A stretch of DNA of 6,134 bases from QALR01 sp045124015 (GTDB lineage: Bacteria > Bacillota > Clostridia > Oscillospirales > CAG-272). Below are positions 4,968-6,134 of the stretch, piece by piece. The translations under genes were made by a program, and so were the position numbers. The notes under the pieces were generated by a model. That model made no database searches, was not told the DNA's origin, and saw only the letters and a program-made list of their open reading frames with translations. Each line of letters begins with the position of its first letter. Position 1 is the stretch's first letter. Where the stretch lies: NCBI GenBank assembly GCA_045124015.1, contig JBGVLA010000025.1, forward strand, positions 1 through 6,134. Direction: 5' to 3'.

Positions 4968-6134
4968 TCACCTCAAGAAAATGTGCAAGAACTTTTCATA
5001 AAGCTTACTTTTAAAGGGCTGATAGCGCATAGGCAGGTCAAGCCAAGTCTTTTTGTCAACGATGGATTTGTAATGCGAGAAGGCGTCAAAACCGTCCTTG
5101 CCGTGATAGCCTCCCATACCGCTTTCACCAACACCGCCAAATGCCATTGCGCTTGTTGCAAGGTGAATGACTACGTCGTTAATGCAACCGCCACCGTAGG
5201 AAAGCTCGGTTGTAACGCGCTTAATATGCTTTTTGTCACTCGTGAAGAGATAAAGTGCGAGAGGCTTATCCTTGGTCTTTAATTCGTCCACAACAGCATC
5301 AAAGTCATCAAAGGTAAGGATCGGCATAATGGGGCCGAAAATTTCCTCTCCCATAACTGCATCGTCGTAGGTTACGTTATCCATTACAGTAGGCGCGATT
5401 TGGCAGGTGTCGGGATTTGTATTTCCGCCGATCACGACCTTCTTCTTGTCGATCAATCCGCAAAGACGGGCAAAATGCTTCTCATTGATGATCTTGCCGT
5501 AGTCCTTGTTTTCAAGAGGATTTTCACCGTACTGCTTTTTGATTTCCGCAACGACAGCCTTTACAAAGGCATCCTTAACAGATCTCTCGCAAAGAATATA
5601 GTCGGGAGCAACACAAGTCTGACCGCAGTTGAGATACTTACCCCAAACAATACGCTTTGCGGCAAGCTTAATATTTGCACTCGCATCCACGATACAAGGG
5701 CTTTTGCCGCCAAGCTCAAGGACTGCCGGAGTCAGATGCTCTGCCGCACGGCGAAGCACCTCTTTACCTACTACCTGACTTCCCGTAAAGAAGATAAAAT
5801 CGAATTTCTGATCGAGAAGTGCGGTGTTTTCGGCTCTGCCACCCGTGACGACCGCCACGTATTCGGGAGCGAAGCATTCCTTAATAATCTTTTCCACAAT
5901 TTTACTTGTTGCAGGTGAATACGCGCTCGGCTTCACGATTGCGGTATTACCTGCCGCTATCGCATCCGCAAGAGGATCAAGTGTCAGAAGAAACGGATAG
6001 TTCCAAGGACTCATAATGAGCGTGTTTCCGTAAGGAACGGGCTGCTTATAGCTGTGTGATGCAAAGTTCGTAAGTGGTGTGGCGACTGTTTTTCTCTTTG
6101 CAAATCTTTTTGTATGACGAATCATATATGAAAT
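4968..6134 (-). CDS. Class-3 type (fatty) aldehyde dehydrogenase, 5' end cut by window
   Basis: This NAD(P)-dependent enzyme oxidises aldehydes to carboxylic acids. The frame is open through base 6134 and carries family sequence there (SYMIRHTKRFAKRK), so the ATG at 6125 is internal. About 388 residues are visible, and some 70 N-terminal residues of a typical ~455-residue class-3 enzyme lie outside. Numbered from that internal Met: MSPWNYPF (38-45, Asn42), the cofactor loop FFTGSQVVG (112-120), ELGGKSPC with general base Glu137, NCGQTCVAPDY with catalytic Cys171, EEIFGP (260-265) and GVGESGMG. The tail ends in a hydrophobic and basic FLHIFLR, reminiscent of membrane-associated fatty aldehyde dehydrogenases. 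The next gene, 3 nt away, is of the lysoplasmalogenase family, whose product is a fatty aldehyde, which supports a long-chain aldehyde substrate. That substrate is inferred; short-chain or bile/aromatic aldehydes remain possible. Confidence 0.92.
   Translation of the reverse strand: MSYMIRHTKRFAKRKTVATPLTNFASHSYKQPVPYGNTLIMSPWNYPFLLTLDPLADAIAAGNTAIVKPSAYSPATSKIVEKIIKECFAPEYVAVVTGGRAENTALLDQKFDFIFFTGSQVVGKEVLRRAAEHLTPAVLELGGKSPCIVDASANIKLAAKRIVWGKYLNCGQTCVAPDYILCERSVKDAFVKAVVAEIKKQYGENPLENKDYGKIINEKHFARLCGLIDKKKVVIGGNTNPDTCQIAPTVMDNVTYDDAVMGEEIFGPIMPILTFDDFDAVVDELKTKDKPLALYLFTSDKKHIKRVTTELSYGGGCINDVVIHLATSAMAFGGVGESGMGGYHGKDGFDAFSHYKSIVDKKTWLDLPMRYQPFKSKLYEKFLHIFLR

Noticed and set aside
5400..5918. 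Plus-strand open frame of 172 codons
   Set aside because: It is antisense to the aldehyde dehydrogenase core that contains the catalytic Glu and Cys.
1..6134. CRISPR array, tRNA, rRNA, insertion sequence or prophage
   Set aside because: No regularly spaced repeats, tRNA cloverleaf, rRNA sequence, transposase or integrase motif was seen on either strand.

Overview
The window looks like chromosomal DNA of a low-to-moderate GC Gram-positive anaerobe, probably an uncultured member of the Clostridia. The grounds are strong GGAGG-type ribosome binding sites, near-perfect sigma-A promoters (TTGACA/TATAAT with 17-bp spacers), a LexA of Gram-positive type, and the families present. Every gene I can support lies on the minus strand, so transcription runs from high to low coordinates. 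Both ends cut through a gene: an aldehyde dehydrogenase lacks its N-terminus on the right, and lexA lacks its C-terminus on the left.

In transcription order: (1) 6134-4389 holds a class-3 type aldehyde dehydrogenase and, 3 nt downstream, a YhhN/TMEM86-family membrane protein (lysoplasmalogenase family). (2) 4440-3915 is a mosaic of gene pieces. The YhhN reading frame loses family similarity at about 4440 and runs into the tail of an unrelated gene. Next comes a patatin-like phospholipase fragment that has a 1-nt frameshift at its start and is cut off after about 60 codons. (3) 3914-3188 is a self-contained unit: a consensus promoter, an XRE-type regulator with four membrane helices, and a strong hairpin terminator. 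(4) 3100-546 is a three-gene operon with its own promoter and terminator: a GT8 glycosyltransferase, a PlsC-type acyltransferase and a CrtO-type acyltransferase, joined by a 10-nt gap and a 4-nt ATGA overlap. (5) 511-1 is lexA with a consensus promoter and candidate operators.

Lipid chemistry is the common theme. Phospholipase, lysoplasmalogenase and fatty-aldehyde dehydrogenase would form a logical plasmalogen breakdown route (deacylation, vinyl-ether cleavage, aldehyde oxidation), but the first two members appear damaged here. The second operon combines one sugar transferase with two different acyltransferases, as expected for making an acylated glycolipid; its acceptor cannot be read from the sequence. 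I see no tRNA, rRNA, CRISPR array, transposase or plus-strand gene.
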